A stretch of 33,678 nucleotides of DNA from Crocinitomicaceae bacterium (GTDB lineage Bacteria; Bacteroidota; Bacteroidia; Flavobacteriales_D; Crocinitomicaceae). Made by a program: the position numbers and the translations under genes. Positions 16,495-24,523 of this stretch are shown one piece after another (the stretch's first letter is position 1; each line of letters starts with the position of its first letter). The notes under the pieces were generated by a model. It saw nothing but the letters and a program-made list of their open reading frames with translations, made no database searches and was not told the DNA's origin. The DNA lies in contig JALRJE010000072.1 in the NCBI GenBank assembly GCA_023268965.1, positions 1 to 33,678 of the forward strand. Reading direction: 5' to 3'.

Positions 16495-16743
16495 ATGCGT
16501 TTGGTCCGTCAAATTCCCCACGAGCATTTTTTAGTCTCGCTTCATCAATACAATGATAAATACATGCTCAGTATTACCCTCGACGACTACGAGCAGCACT
16601 TCAAAGTTCCAGTTTCAGACCTTTCAGATATTCAACAACTTGAACAACAACTAAGTCCTGCGTTTTATTCAGCCTGTTTACACGATTTTGTGCGCATGCG
16701 CGAGCGCTGGATCCAACTACTTCATACGTTACATCATGACTAA
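16495..16743 (+). CDS. Small protein of unknown function
   Basis: I do not recognise a family. The 82-residue product is soluble-looking, without signal peptide or membrane segment. A beta-rich first half (FLVSLHQYNDKYMLSITLDD) leads into an amphipathic helical second half (FYSACLHDFVRMRERWIQLL) ending in His residues. It is supported as real by a consensus promoter 4 bases upstream and an 8-base overlap with the following lipoprotein gene. Confidence 0.68.
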   Translation: MRLVRQIPHEHFLVSLHQYNDKYMLSITLDDYEQHFKVPVSDLSDIQQLEQQLSPAFYSACLHDFVRMRERWIQLLHTLHHD

Positions 16744-17323
16744 ATCAATTCTTTCACTTTGTCTTTTGTGTTTTTTAATGGCGTGTTCGGCACCCAAACC
16801 TTCAAAGAGGGACACAACTCCAAAAGTCCCGACCACCCGTACAGATGGGCTAAAAATTGCCTATTATGCCAATGATAGCCTAAAAAAGTATTTTGTGTAT
16901 TTCAAGCGCGAAGAAGCCCTTGCTGAGAAAAATCAAAAACGCTTCGAAAACGAACTTAAAAGACGCAACAAAGCGTACGAAGATTACATCATCAAAAAAG
17001 ATCAAGAGGCACGTTCTGGACTGCTCTCTCAGAACGAAATTGCGATGGTTCAGCAAAAGGCACAACAAATGCAAAATGAATTAATGCAGTTCCAGCAAAA
17101 GGAAGGCCAACGCATCGAAGAGCAAACCTTTAAATCCCTAGAAGCGATCAATAAAAAAGTCGAGTTGTGGGGCAAGAAGTATTGCGAGCAACACAACATC
17201 GATATTTTATTGATACAAGGACAAGGAGGACAAATTAACTTCATTAATAAAGAAATGGATGTCACTGATGCATTTATCAATTTCTTGAACGAGAATCAAG
17301 CCCAAATAGAAAAAGATCGTTAA
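16736..17323 (+). CDS. Skp/OmpH-like coiled-coil lipoprotein
   Basis: The signal sequence MTKSILSLCLLCFLMAC ends in a lipobox (Leu-Met-Ala-Cys), predicting a lipid-anchored protein. The mature 178 residues resemble the OmpH/Skp periplasmic chaperone family. A short strand (DGLKIAYYANDSLKKYF) is followed by a long Lys/Glu/Gln-rich coiled coil (about 60-140) and a terminal strand pair with INFINKEMDVTDAFINFLN, the typical Skp C-terminal ending. Free Skp is soluble; lipid anchoring is a variation. The start at 16736 overlaps the upstream gene by 8 bases; a longer in-frame start at 16688 would spoil the signal peptide. Confidence 0.85.
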   Translation: MTKSILSLCLLCFLMACSAPKPSKRDTTPKVPTTRTDGLKIAYYANDSLKKYFVYFKREEALAEKNQKRFENELKRRNKAYEDYIIKKDQEARSGLLSQNEIAMVQQKAQQMQNELMQFQQKEGQRIEEQTFKSLEAINKKVELWGKKYCEQHNIDILLIQGQGGQINFINKEMDVTDAFINFLNENQAQIEKDR

Positions 17324-17328
17324 GACCC

Positions 17329-17880
17329 ATGCGCCCAAATCCAAAACTACAAACCGAAAACGTTGCAGAGTACTTGCTCTATATTTTTCAGCTAGAGGCG
17401 CTGGTACGCACCCTAGACCTCGATATTTCACGCATCCAACACGAGCTTTTGGCTCCTTCATTTTCAGATGCTGAGCAGTTGAGCTATCAACTTTCATGGT
17501 ACCAAGAATTGGTCACTGAAATGAGCCAACGCGGATTACAAAAGGAGGGGCATATTGACCACGTAGATGAAATCTTATTGGAGTTAATTTATCTGCACAA
17601 TACTTTACTGACGGTTCTAAATGACGAAAAGTATAGAGGATTGTGCGAGCACGCCCAAGATGCGTTGAACGCCTTTAAAACGAAGTCTAATATGGTCAAT
17701 CGTCACGATGTAGAGGTATTGCTACACGCCATGTTTATGAAGCTACAGCTTAAAATGAAAAAGCAAGAAATTAGTCCAGAAACGGAATCTGCTTTTGATT
17801 TATTTCGTATTCAATTGGCGTATTTATCCAAAAATTATCAACGCATGAAGGCTGGAGCGCTTAATTTTATTCAAAATTAG
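17329..17880 (+). CDS. DUF4924-family protein
   Basis: The 183-residue helical, cytoplasmic protein matches the Bacteroidota-specific DUF4924 family. It has an N-terminal ENVAEYLLYIFQLEALVR helix, a middle HVDEILLELIYLHNTLL helix and a C-terminal FDLFRIQLAYLSKNYQRMK. No catalytic motif is visible and its role is unknown. It follows the Skp-like lipoprotein by 5 bases in the same operon and faces the stop of the oppositely directed nuclease-fold gene 9 bases away. Confidence 0.85.
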   Translation: MRPNPKLQTENVAEYLLYIFQLEALVRTLDLDISRIQHELLAPSFSDAEQLSYQLSWYQELVTEMSQRGLQKEGHIDHVDEILLELIYLHNTLLTVLNDEKYRGLCEHAQDALNAFKTKSNMVNRHDVEVLLHAMFMKLQLKMKKQEISPETESAFDLFRIQLAYLSKNYQRMKAGALNFIQN

Positions 17881-17889
17881 GAAGTACTT

Positions 17890-18342
17890 TTAGCTTGATC
17901 TAGGAAATTCTTTCATTGTAGTCAAACGCTGTTCTTGCTGATCTACGGCGTAAATCAAGTGGGTGTCTCCATTACTCAATATAAGATAGTTCGCGCCTAG
18001 CATTTTTTGATAAGTAGAAATTTGTATAAATACTTCGTGCGAGAGCTTAACCTCAGGCGCTTTGCACTCTACTAAAATTTCGGGTTCAAAATGTTGGTTA
18101 TAGACAACGATATCCCAGCGCCGGGTGAAACCTTCATATTGAACTTGCTTTTCAACGGCAATTTTTTCAAAAGGATAACCTTGGTTTAAATGCAAATAGG
18201 CAATTAAATGTTGTCTTACCCATTCTTCAGGAGTGAGGATGATTGCTTTTTTTCGAACAAGGCAATTGACAAAAATGCGCCCTGCACGACTACTTAATTT
18301 AAGTGGAGCCTTTGGCAAATTTAGCGCGCGCAGGAGAGACAT
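17890..18342 (-). CDS. Stand-alone HsdR N-terminal-like (PD-(D/E)XK fold) protein
   Basis: The 150-residue protein resembles the HSDR_N_2 domain, the nuclease portion of type I restriction R subunits. It occurs here without helicase, methylase or specificity subunits. The PD-(D/E)XK core is readable as Asp77 in TRRWDIVVY and the Glu92-x-Lys94 pair in ILVECKAPEV. A following Gln in FIQISTYQ fits the family's extra catalytic motif. It is a conserved Bacteroidota orphan rather than a restriction system. Its ATG overlaps the ald stop (TAATG), making it the last gene of an eleven-gene operon. Confidence 0.85.
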   Translation of the reverse strand: MSLLRALNLPKAPLKLSSRAGRIFVNCLVRKKAIILTPEEWVRQHLIAYLHLNQGYPFEKIAVEKQVQYEGFTRRWDIVVYNQHFEPEILVECKAPEVKLSHEVFIQISTYQKMLGANYLILSNGDTHLIYAVDQQEQRLTTMKEFPRSS

Positions 18343-19562
18343 TAGATTCCAGGTAAAATAAGGTGGATGTCTTTGTATTGTAAATCAAAAACTTTACCGA
18401 GTACTTCGTTGGTCAAAATACCTCGAAACATGTAAACGCCATTTCTAAAGCCTGAATGGCTGCGAATGAGATCGGCTACACCTCCGCGTTCGCCCATTTC
18501 TAAGAGCAAGGGAGAAAGTGTATTGGAAAGTGCAAAAGAAGCTGTTCTTGAAACTCTTGATGCGATGTTTGGAACACAATAGTGGGTCACGCCATGCTTA
18601 ATGAAGGTGGGTTCGCTATGATTGGTTATCCGCGAAGTTTCAAAACATCCTCCTTGGTCAATACTGATATCTAAAACAACTGATCCGGGTTTCATTTGTG
18701 CAATCATTTCTTCTGTTACAACGCAAGGTGTACGGCCTATGGTAGAGCGCAGCGCACCTATGACGATATCCGCTCTTCTTACAGCCTTGGCTAGTACCTT
18801 AGGTTGTATAATGGAGGTAAAAGCGCGCTGCCCAATATCGTTCTGAAGTCGTCGTAATCTCGATAGAGAATTATCGAAAATTTTCACTGACGCACCAAGG
18901 CCAAGGGCCGCACGGGTAGCAAATTCACCAACTGTTCCTGCGCCGAGAACGACTATTTCTGTTGGTTGTACACCTGCAATACCGCCTAACATGAGACCTT
19001 TACCCTCTGAAAAAGAAGACAAGAGCTCTCCTGCAACTAAAACGGAGGTGGTTCCGGCGATTTCACTCATTGTGCGCACAATAGAAAAAACACCTTCTTC
19101 GTCTCGGATGTAGTCCCAGGCGATAGCAGTAATTTTTTTGGTGCTGAGTTGTTTTAATATTTCTTTGGGTTGGGTAGCCAGCTGCAGCGCAGAAATAAAT
19201 GTCTGATTTCCAGGCATAAAAGAAATTTCTTCTTCTGAGGGTGGAGCTACTTTTAAAATAATAGCTGACTGATAAATGGCCTGACGATCATATATTATTT
19301 GGGCTCCGGCTTCGCTGTATTCATTGTCTGTAAAATGTGCGCCTTCACCAGCTTTACTTTCAATGAGCACATCGTGTCCATTGGCAACCAGTAAGCCTAC
19401 TGCTTCGGGTACCAAGGCGACTCTTCTTTCTTGAAATGAAGTTTCTTTTGGAATACCAATGAGGAGTTTTCCTTTTTTACGACGCACTTCTAGTAAATCC
19501 TCTTTAGGCAACAAAGCACCTTGTTGGATGAGTGTTTTGAGTAAGTGTGGATCAGTAGTCAT
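18342..19562 (-). CDS. ald: Alanine dehydrogenase
   Basis: The enzyme interconverts L-alanine and pyruvate plus ammonia with NAD. The 406 residues contain an N-terminal PNT/AlaDH domain (KLLIGIPKETSFQERRVAL, catalytic Lys and Arg region). The NAD-binding Rossmann motif is VVLGAGTVGEFATRAALGLG. SVVLDISIDQGGCFETS and HYCVPNIASRVSRTASFALS complete the signature. It is ~30 residues longer at the N-terminus than the usual ~370-residue enzymes, as is common in Bacteroidota. It overlaps tsaE by 11 bases, a pairing often conserved in this phylum. Confidence 0.95.
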   Translation of the reverse strand: MTTDPHLLKTLIQQGALLPKEDLLEVRRKKGKLLIGIPKETSFQERRVALVPEAVGLLVANGHDVLIESKAGEGAHFTDNEYSEAGAQIIYDRQAIYQSAIILKVAPPSEEEISFMPGNQTFISALQLATQPKEILKQLSTKKITAIAWDYIRDEEGVFSIVRTMSEIAGTTSVLVAGELLSSFSEGKGLMLGGIAGVQPTEIVVLGAGTVGEFATRAALGLGASVKIFDNSLSRLRRLQNDIGQRAFTSIIQPKVLAKAVRRADIVIGALRSTIGRTPCVVTEEMIAQMKPGSVVLDISIDQGGCFETSRITNHSEPTFIKHGVTHYCVPNIASRVSRTASFALSNTLSPLLLEMGERGGVADLIRSHSGFRNGVYMFRGILTNEVLGKVFDLQYKDIHLILPGI

Positions 19563-19992
19563 AATAAAGGGTCATTTCTCGACTTAGGTCAGATTCAATA
19601 CGAATATACAGCCTAAAGTGGGGTTTTGGAATAAATGTTTGGATTTTTTCTGGCCATTCAATAAAAATGTAAGCAGTGGAATCGAGTAAATCCTCCAAGC
19701 CCAAATGTAGAACTTCTTGTTCATTTTCAATACGATAGCAGTCTAAATGATAAATTTGTCCTTTGGTTTTACTGTCATAGGTATTCATAATAGCGAAGGT
19801 TGGAGAACCTTGAAAGTGTTCCGTTCTTGCTTCTTCAAGTAGATTTCTTACTAGGGTCGTTTTGCCACTACCCATTTCAGCCTGGAGTGTCAAAATGCAC
19901 GGTGCTGGTAGGTGACTCCAAATGTCTTGTGCAAGAGCCGGGAGCGTTTCAAGCCCGATATTAGCCCACTTTGCTCTTAATTCAGTCGGCAT
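19552..19992 (-). CDS. tsaE: tRNA threonylcarbamoyladenosine biosynthesis ATPase TsaE
   Basis: TsaE is the ATPase that cycles the TsaB-TsaD complex during t6A37 modification of ANN-decoding tRNAs. In 146 residues the Walker A motif is LQAEMGSGKTTLVRNLL (about 37-53). It is followed by FQGSPTFAIMNTY, a YHLDCYRI segment with the conserved Asp, and FIEWPEKI as the Walker-B-like region. It is short, as expected. It overlaps lpxH upstream by 11 bases and ald downstream by 11 bases. Confidence 0.95.
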   Translation of the reverse strand: MPTELRAKWANIGLETLPALAQDIWSHLPAPCILTLQAEMGSGKTTLVRNLLEEARTEHFQGSPTFAIMNTYDSKTKGQIYHLDCYRIENEQEVLHLGLEDLLDSTAYIFIEWPEKIQTFIPKPHFRLYIRIESDLSREMTLYYDY

Positions 19993-20761
19993 TGTATGGT
20001 CGGACTTCGTTGTCTATCCACTGTAAAAGCGCTAATTGATTGTTGTCAAATCGGGCAAAGGTTTGATACTTCAGCCAATCTCCAGTATTGACATACAACG
20101 TGTTTTGGTGGGGTAAAAATAAAGGGAGGTGGCGATGACCAAATAGGTAGAAATCATGGTGCTGATTTGACTCCATTTCTTGAACATATTTATAAAGCCA
20201 TTCTTGTTGCGGCCCCTTATATATGATATCTTTTGCACCACCATTAGCCCGACTTCTTTTTGATAAAATGCTTGCCAATTGAATACCAAAATTTGGATGT
20301 AAACGGGCAAATAACCATTGGCAAATGGGACTTCTGAAAATCTGTTTAAGAAATTTATACTTGTAATCTCCAGGTCCTAAACCATCTCCATGATGCAGAT
20401 AAAAACGCTTGTTTGCCCACTCAAAAGTAAGTTCATTGCTATGGATTTGCAAACCGAGTTCTTTCTCAAAGTAGTCTAAAACCCACATGTCGTGATTCCC
20501 TTTGAAAAAATGGATTTCAATACCGGTGTCAGAGAGCTCAGCTAATTTGCCAAACAAACGAGTGTAGCCTTTTGGAACCACAGTTTTGTACTCAAACCAA
20601 AAGTCAAAAACATCACCCAGTAAGTAGATTGCTTTTGCTGTGGGTTGAATGTAATTGAGCCAAGTAATGAACGCCTTCTCTCTCTGAATACTTTGAAGCG
20701 CGTTTGGTGCTCCTAGATGTAAGTCAGAGGCAAAATAGAGGTATTGACCATCTGCAGCCAT
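19982..20761 (-). CDS. lpxH: UDP-2,3-diacylglucosamine diphosphatase (LpxH family)
   Basis: LpxH hydrolyses UDP-2,3-diacylglucosamine to lipid X and UMP in lipid A synthesis at the inner membrane. The calcineurin-like metal site is complete: FASDLHLG, LLGDVFDFWFE, FKGNHDMW, LHHGDGLG and FGHRHLP. The 259-residue length fits the Bacteroidota LpxH family. A lid region, FRSPICQWLFARLHPNFG, covers the substrate site. With lpxK in the same operon, two lipid A steps are co-expressed. The start codon overlaps the upstream TlpA gene's stop by one base. Confidence 0.92.
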   Translation of the reverse strand: MAADGQYLYFASDLHLGAPNALQSIQREKAFITWLNYIQPTAKAIYLLGDVFDFWFEYKTVVPKGYTRLFGKLAELSDTGIEIHFFKGNHDMWVLDYFEKELGLQIHSNELTFEWANKRFYLHHGDGLGPGDYKYKFLKQIFRSPICQWLFARLHPNFGIQLASILSKRSRANGGAKDIIYKGPQQEWLYKYVQEMESNQHHDFYLFGHRHLPLFLPHQNTLYVNTGDWLKYQTFARFDNNQLALLQWIDNEVRPYNAD

Positions 20762-21864
20762 TAAAACCCGAAGAGTTGTTGTAGTGTTTGCTCGAGGGCA
20801 GCGCCTCTGAGATTGGTGGCAATAACGCGTCCTTCTTTATCGAGCAAGACGGTGAAAGGAATAGAGTTAACCCCGTATAGTTGAGCTACCTTACTTTGCC
20901 ATCCTCCTAGGTCACTTACGTGGTTTGGCCAACTTAACTGATCTGCTGCAATTGCTGCCAACCATTTGTCTTTGTTGGAGTCTAAGGAAACGCTCATGAC
21001 AGTAAAACCTGCATCTTTGTATTTTTGGTAGTTCTTAACTACATTCGGATTTTCAGCTCTACATGGGCCACACCAAGAGGCCCAAAAGTCGAGCAACACA
21101 ACTTGTCCTTTGAGCTCAGATAATTTCATTTTCTTTTTGCCATCTACGCGCAGTTCTTCGAAATCTGGAACAGTCTTTCCTCTAGCGAACGGATTTGCCG
21201 CATCCCTTGCTTGTTTTTCTGTCAGGTAATTTTTGTACATATTTTGCACAATGGCACTCTGGTTAAAGCTCTGGTAAAGCGGTAGAATGAGTTTTTCATA
21301 GGATTCAAAATCTTGCTCAAGCTGTATGCTACTTAGCGGCATAATGAGTGCTGCCGAGTTGCCGTATTGCCCTAAAAAACTTTGTATAGCTGTCTGATAT
21401 TTGCTGTATTCTTGGGTCATGTAGGTATTGATGTCCGCTTCTTTAGACGGATCTAATTTGATTGCATTGAGGGCGGAGTCAGCTTTGAAGCGCCAATTGG
21501 TAGTCAAAACAATATATTCATGCATTTGTCTGGATTCCTCTGAATTAACAAAGTTGCAAAACTGAAGCAAATTGCGACCGTCGCCAAAAATTTGGATAGG
21601 TGTGGTATCTCTGATCACTACATTGAGATTGTTTTGACCTATACGCAATAGGTAGTAATCTGGACCGCCCAGGATCCCTTTTAGTTCAAAAGAGCCATTC
21701 TCACCGAGCGGACTTGACATATAATTTTTAAAAGTAGTGCCGAATTGTTGTGATAAATAAATGGAGTCGGCTCCGCTCGCGAAGATTTGCCCACTAATTT
21801 TAAAGACTTGCCCTTGACTAAAGCCAAGGATTGGGACTAATAAACAAAAGAAAAGTAGTTTCAT
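20761..21864 (-). CDS. Exported TlpA-like thioredoxin with DUF4369-type N-terminal domain
   Basis: A signal peptide (MKLLFFCLLVPILGFSQ) exports this 367-residue protein. A beta-sandwich DUF4369-like domain (about 20-110; VFKISGQIFASGADSIYL) is followed by a helical linker. The TlpA thioredoxin fold (about 230-365) has active site FWASWCGPCRAENP at about 260-273, the cis-proline in NSIPFTVLLD, and a terminal helix. It probably reduces envelope disulfides; the partner is unknown. It is one of two adjacent, similarly built paralogues. Confidence 0.9.
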   Translation of the reverse strand: MKLLFFCLLVPILGFSQGQVFKISGQIFASGADSIYLSQQFGTTFKNYMSSPLGENGSFELKGILGGPDYYLLRIGQNNLNVVIRDTTPIQIFGDGRNLLQFCNFVNSEESRQMHEYIVLTTNWRFKADSALNAIKLDPSKEADINTYMTQEYSKYQTAIQSFLGQYGNSAALIMPLSSIQLEQDFESYEKLILPLYQSFNQSAIVQNMYKNYLTEKQARDAANPFARGKTVPDFEELRVDGKKKMKLSELKGQVVLLDFWASWCGPCRAENPNVVKNYQKYKDAGFTVMSVSLDSNKDKWLAAIAADQLSWPNHVSDLGGWQSKVAQLYGVNSIPFTVLLDKEGRVIATNLRGAALEQTLQQLFGF

Positions 21865-21865
21865 T

Positions 21866-23056
21866 TTAATTGAATATTTGAGCCAATTTATCGAGAAGTT
21901 TTTGACCGCGAAGATTGGTTCCGATAATTTTACCTTCAGGATTGATCAATACGGTATAGGGTATTCCATCGAATTGATACAGTTGGGGTAATTCAGAATT
22001 CCATCCTTTATTTTCATTGACTTGATACGGCCAGGGCATAGCTAGTGATTGAATACCCTCTAGCCACTTGTTTTTATCTTCGTCTAAAGAAACACTAAAG
22101 ACATTAAATCCTTTATTCTTGTATCGGTTATAGGCTGCAATTACATTCGGCATTTCGCTTTTACATGGCCCGCACCAAGAAGCCCAAAAGTCAATGAGTA
22201 CGTATTTGCCTCTTAAAGAGCTTAAGTTGATCAGTTTTCCATTTGGGTCTGGCAATGAAATTTCAGGGGCAAGCATAGTGCCATTGGTCATTTGCGTATA
22301 TGCAAAAAAAGCATCTTCAATTTGTGTGTATTGCGCCTGCATATTTTCACTAGGTTTTTGACCAGCGTAATGTTTTGCATATGCGCTACTGAGTTTGGCA
22401 AGTGTTTGTAAATGTGTGGCGTCCCAGTCTTCAAAACCAGTAGTAGGCATCAAATTCATGCTCAGCAGGATATTTAAAGGACTCTTGAGGTCTTGTAAGA
22501 TGGCGTTTGAACAGAATTGTTCGTATGCTTTTTTTGCCTTTTGATAACTGTTGCTAATTTGTTCTTGGGTAAGACCCTGGGTGTTAGCTTGCAGCGCTTG
22601 TTGTTTGTTTTCGAATTTTTTGGTTTCTAAAAGGAGTTTGGCGTAGGATTTGCTCCATGATACGCCCTTCAGTCCTGGTTGATAACTGAAATCTTGCAGG
22701 CGACAATTGAGGGTGAGTTCATCTTTTGGTTGTAATGGCAACCAAAGCGTACTGCCGTTAAGGTCAGAAATACGCAGATTGTAAATACCTAATCCGGGTA
22801 TATTAGCTGGGAATTCAAAATGGCCATCTTCATCTATTTCGGTCTGAGCTACGGAGATAATTCCGCGGTCACTAGGTGCCTCTAGAAAGAGTTGCAAACC
22901 TCCTGCACCCGATATTTGACCGCTTATATAAAGGTTTTCTTCTAGACCATTTTTTTCGATTTCGCTGCGTGAAACCCACCAAATGATACTAAGAATGCCG
23001 AGTAAAACCCCTGCAGTTATTGCGATTTGTTGGCGTGTCCAGGCTTGCTTTTTCAT
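21866..23056 (-). CDS. Membrane-anchored TlpA-like thioredoxin with DUF4369-type N-terminal domain
   Basis: This 396-residue paralogue of the next gene starts with a basic stretch and one hydrophobic helix (IAITAGVLLGILSIIWWV, about 11-28). The helix is better read as an uncleaved anchor than a signal peptide. A DUF4369-like domain (about 40-120, YISGQISGAGGLQLFLEAPS), a helical linker and a TlpA domain with FWASWCGPCKSEMP (about 290-303) and DGIPYTVLIN follow. The spacing to the next paralogue is one base, indicating tandem duplication within the operon. The start overlaps the gatB stop by one base. Confidence 0.9.
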   Translation of the reverse strand: MKKQAWTRQQIAITAGVLLGILSIIWWVSRSEIEKNGLEENLYISGQISGAGGLQLFLEAPSDRGIISVAQTEIDEDGHFEFPANIPGLGIYNLRISDLNGSTLWLPLQPKDELTLNCRLQDFSYQPGLKGVSWSKSYAKLLLETKKFENKQQALQANTQGLTQEQISNSYQKAKKAYEQFCSNAILQDLKSPLNILLSMNLMPTTGFEDWDATHLQTLAKLSSAYAKHYAGQKPSENMQAQYTQIEDAFFAYTQMTNGTMLAPEISLPDPNGKLINLSSLRGKYVLIDFWASWCGPCKSEMPNVIAAYNRYKNKGFNVFSVSLDEDKNKWLEGIQSLAMPWPYQVNENKGWNSELPQLYQFDGIPYTVLINPEGKIIGTNLRGQKLLDKLAQIFN

Positions 23057-24510
23057 TAGACCTCTAATTTTTGACGAAGGAGCAAATTGGAGGCTTTTGG
23101 GTCGGCTTTTCCACCAGAAACCTTCATAAGTTGCCCCATAAAAAAACCAATGAGTTGTTTTTCTCCATTGCGATAACGCTCGACCTCAGCGGTATTTTGT
23201 GCGATGACTTGCGCAATAAACCCTTCAATGACCGAACTATCTGAACTCTGGATTAAATTCAGCCTTTCAGCAATTTCTAGAGGGGTTTCTGAGCTCTGAA
23301 AAAGCGTCGGAAACAATTTTTGTGCAGCTACAGAGTTCGATACCTTACCTTGATCGATCAGTGCAATTAAGTCAGCGATGCGCGCTGCATTTATTGGAAA
23401 AGCGGTGATATCAACCCCTTGTTCATTTAAATAGGATTTGATCTCTCCCATGAGCCAATTGGCAGCTGCTTTGTAGTTGGATGTATGACTGATGAGGTCC
23501 TCGTAATAGCTCGCTAGACCTTTTTGATCGGTGATATTATAGGCATCGTAGTCACTCAGACCATAGCTTTTGGTGTAACGCTCAAACAATGCTTGCGGTA
23601 GCGCTGGCATATCTTTGGCAATAGCCGCAATTTGATCCGAACTCACTGTTATTGGCGGTAGGTCTGGTTCTGGGAAGTAGCGGTAGTCGTTGGCGGCTTC
23701 TTTGGTTCGCATAGAAATAGTACTGCCTTTGAGTGCGTCGAAAGCTCTGGTTTCTTGGGTGAGCACTTCACCACTCTCTAGTGCTTCAATTTGTCGTGTG
23801 ATTTCAAACTCAATAGCACGTTGAACATTGCGTATCGAGTTCATGTTTTTAACTTCTACCTTGGTTCCAAAATCTTTGGCGCCAACAAGTCGAACCGAGA
23901 CATTGGCATCGCAACGCATCGAGCCTTCTTCCATGTTGCCATCGCAGATATCGAGATATCGGAGTAGTTTGCGAACTTCTGTCAGATAATTGTATGCCTC
24001 ACTAGAAGAGCGGATATCTGGTTCTGAGACAATTTCTAAAAGGGGAGTGCCAGCGCGGTTGAGGTCAACGAGGGTATCGTAAACATCGACATCGTGTATG
24101 CTTTTGCCAGCATCTTCTTCCATATGGATTCTAGTCAGGCCAATTGATTTTTGTCCACCGTCTTCGGTGCGTATTAAAATCTGACCACCGGTGCATATTG
24201 GAGTGGTATCTTGTGTAATTTGATAGCCTTTTGGAAGATCTGGATAAAAATAGTTTTTACGGGCAAAGTGCTGTTGAGGAGCAATTTGACAGCCACAGGC
24301 AAGCCCAAGTCTGATGGCGAAATCAATGGTTTTTTTATTCATGACGGGCAAGGTGCCAGGATGCCCGAGTGTAATGGCGCTAATGTTTGTATTTGGTGCG
24401 GAACCATAAGAATTGAGATCCGACGAATAGGCCTTAGTTTGGGTAAGCAATTGTGCATGGACTTCTAGTCCGATCACAACCTCATAGCGATCTCTTAACG
24501 TCTGTTCCAT
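23056..24510 (-). CDS. gatB: Asp-tRNA(Asn)/Glu-tRNA(Gln) amidotransferase subunit B
   Basis: GatB phosphorylates and helps amidate mischarged Glu-tRNA(Gln) or Asp-tRNA(Asn), acting with GatA and GatC, which are not in the window. The 484-residue protein has the catalytic-fold signatures EVVIGLEVHAQLLT, SRKNYFYPDLPKGYQ-like ARKNYFYPDLPKGYQITQ, LLEIVSEPDIRSS and GSMRCDANVSVR. A C-terminal tRNA-binding YqeY-like tail includes LIGFFMGQLMKVSGGKADP. It starts 13 bases after the PNP stop, the largest gap in the operon. Confidence 0.97.
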   Translation of the reverse strand: MEQTLRDRYEVVIGLEVHAQLLTQTKAYSSDLNSYGSAPNTNISAITLGHPGTLPVMNKKTIDFAIRLGLACGCQIAPQQHFARKNYFYPDLPKGYQITQDTTPICTGGQILIRTEDGGQKSIGLTRIHMEEDAGKSIHDVDVYDTLVDLNRAGTPLLEIVSEPDIRSSSEAYNYLTEVRKLLRYLDICDGNMEEGSMRCDANVSVRLVGAKDFGTKVEVKNMNSIRNVQRAIEFEITRQIEALESGEVLTQETRAFDALKGSTISMRTKEAANDYRYFPEPDLPPITVSSDQIAAIAKDMPALPQALFERYTKSYGLSDYDAYNITDQKGLASYYEDLISHTSNYKAAANWLMGEIKSYLNEQGVDITAFPINAARIADLIALIDQGKVSNSVAAQKLFPTLFQSSETPLEIAERLNLIQSSDSSVIEGFIAQVIAQNTAEVERYRNGEKQLIGFFMGQLMKVSGGKADPKASNLLLRQKLEV

Positions 24511-24523
24511 GTTTGGTATTTGT

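Noticed and set aside
17890-18342. Type I restriction system
   Set aside because: Only the N-terminal nuclease-like domain is present; no helicase, HsdM or HsdS is nearby.
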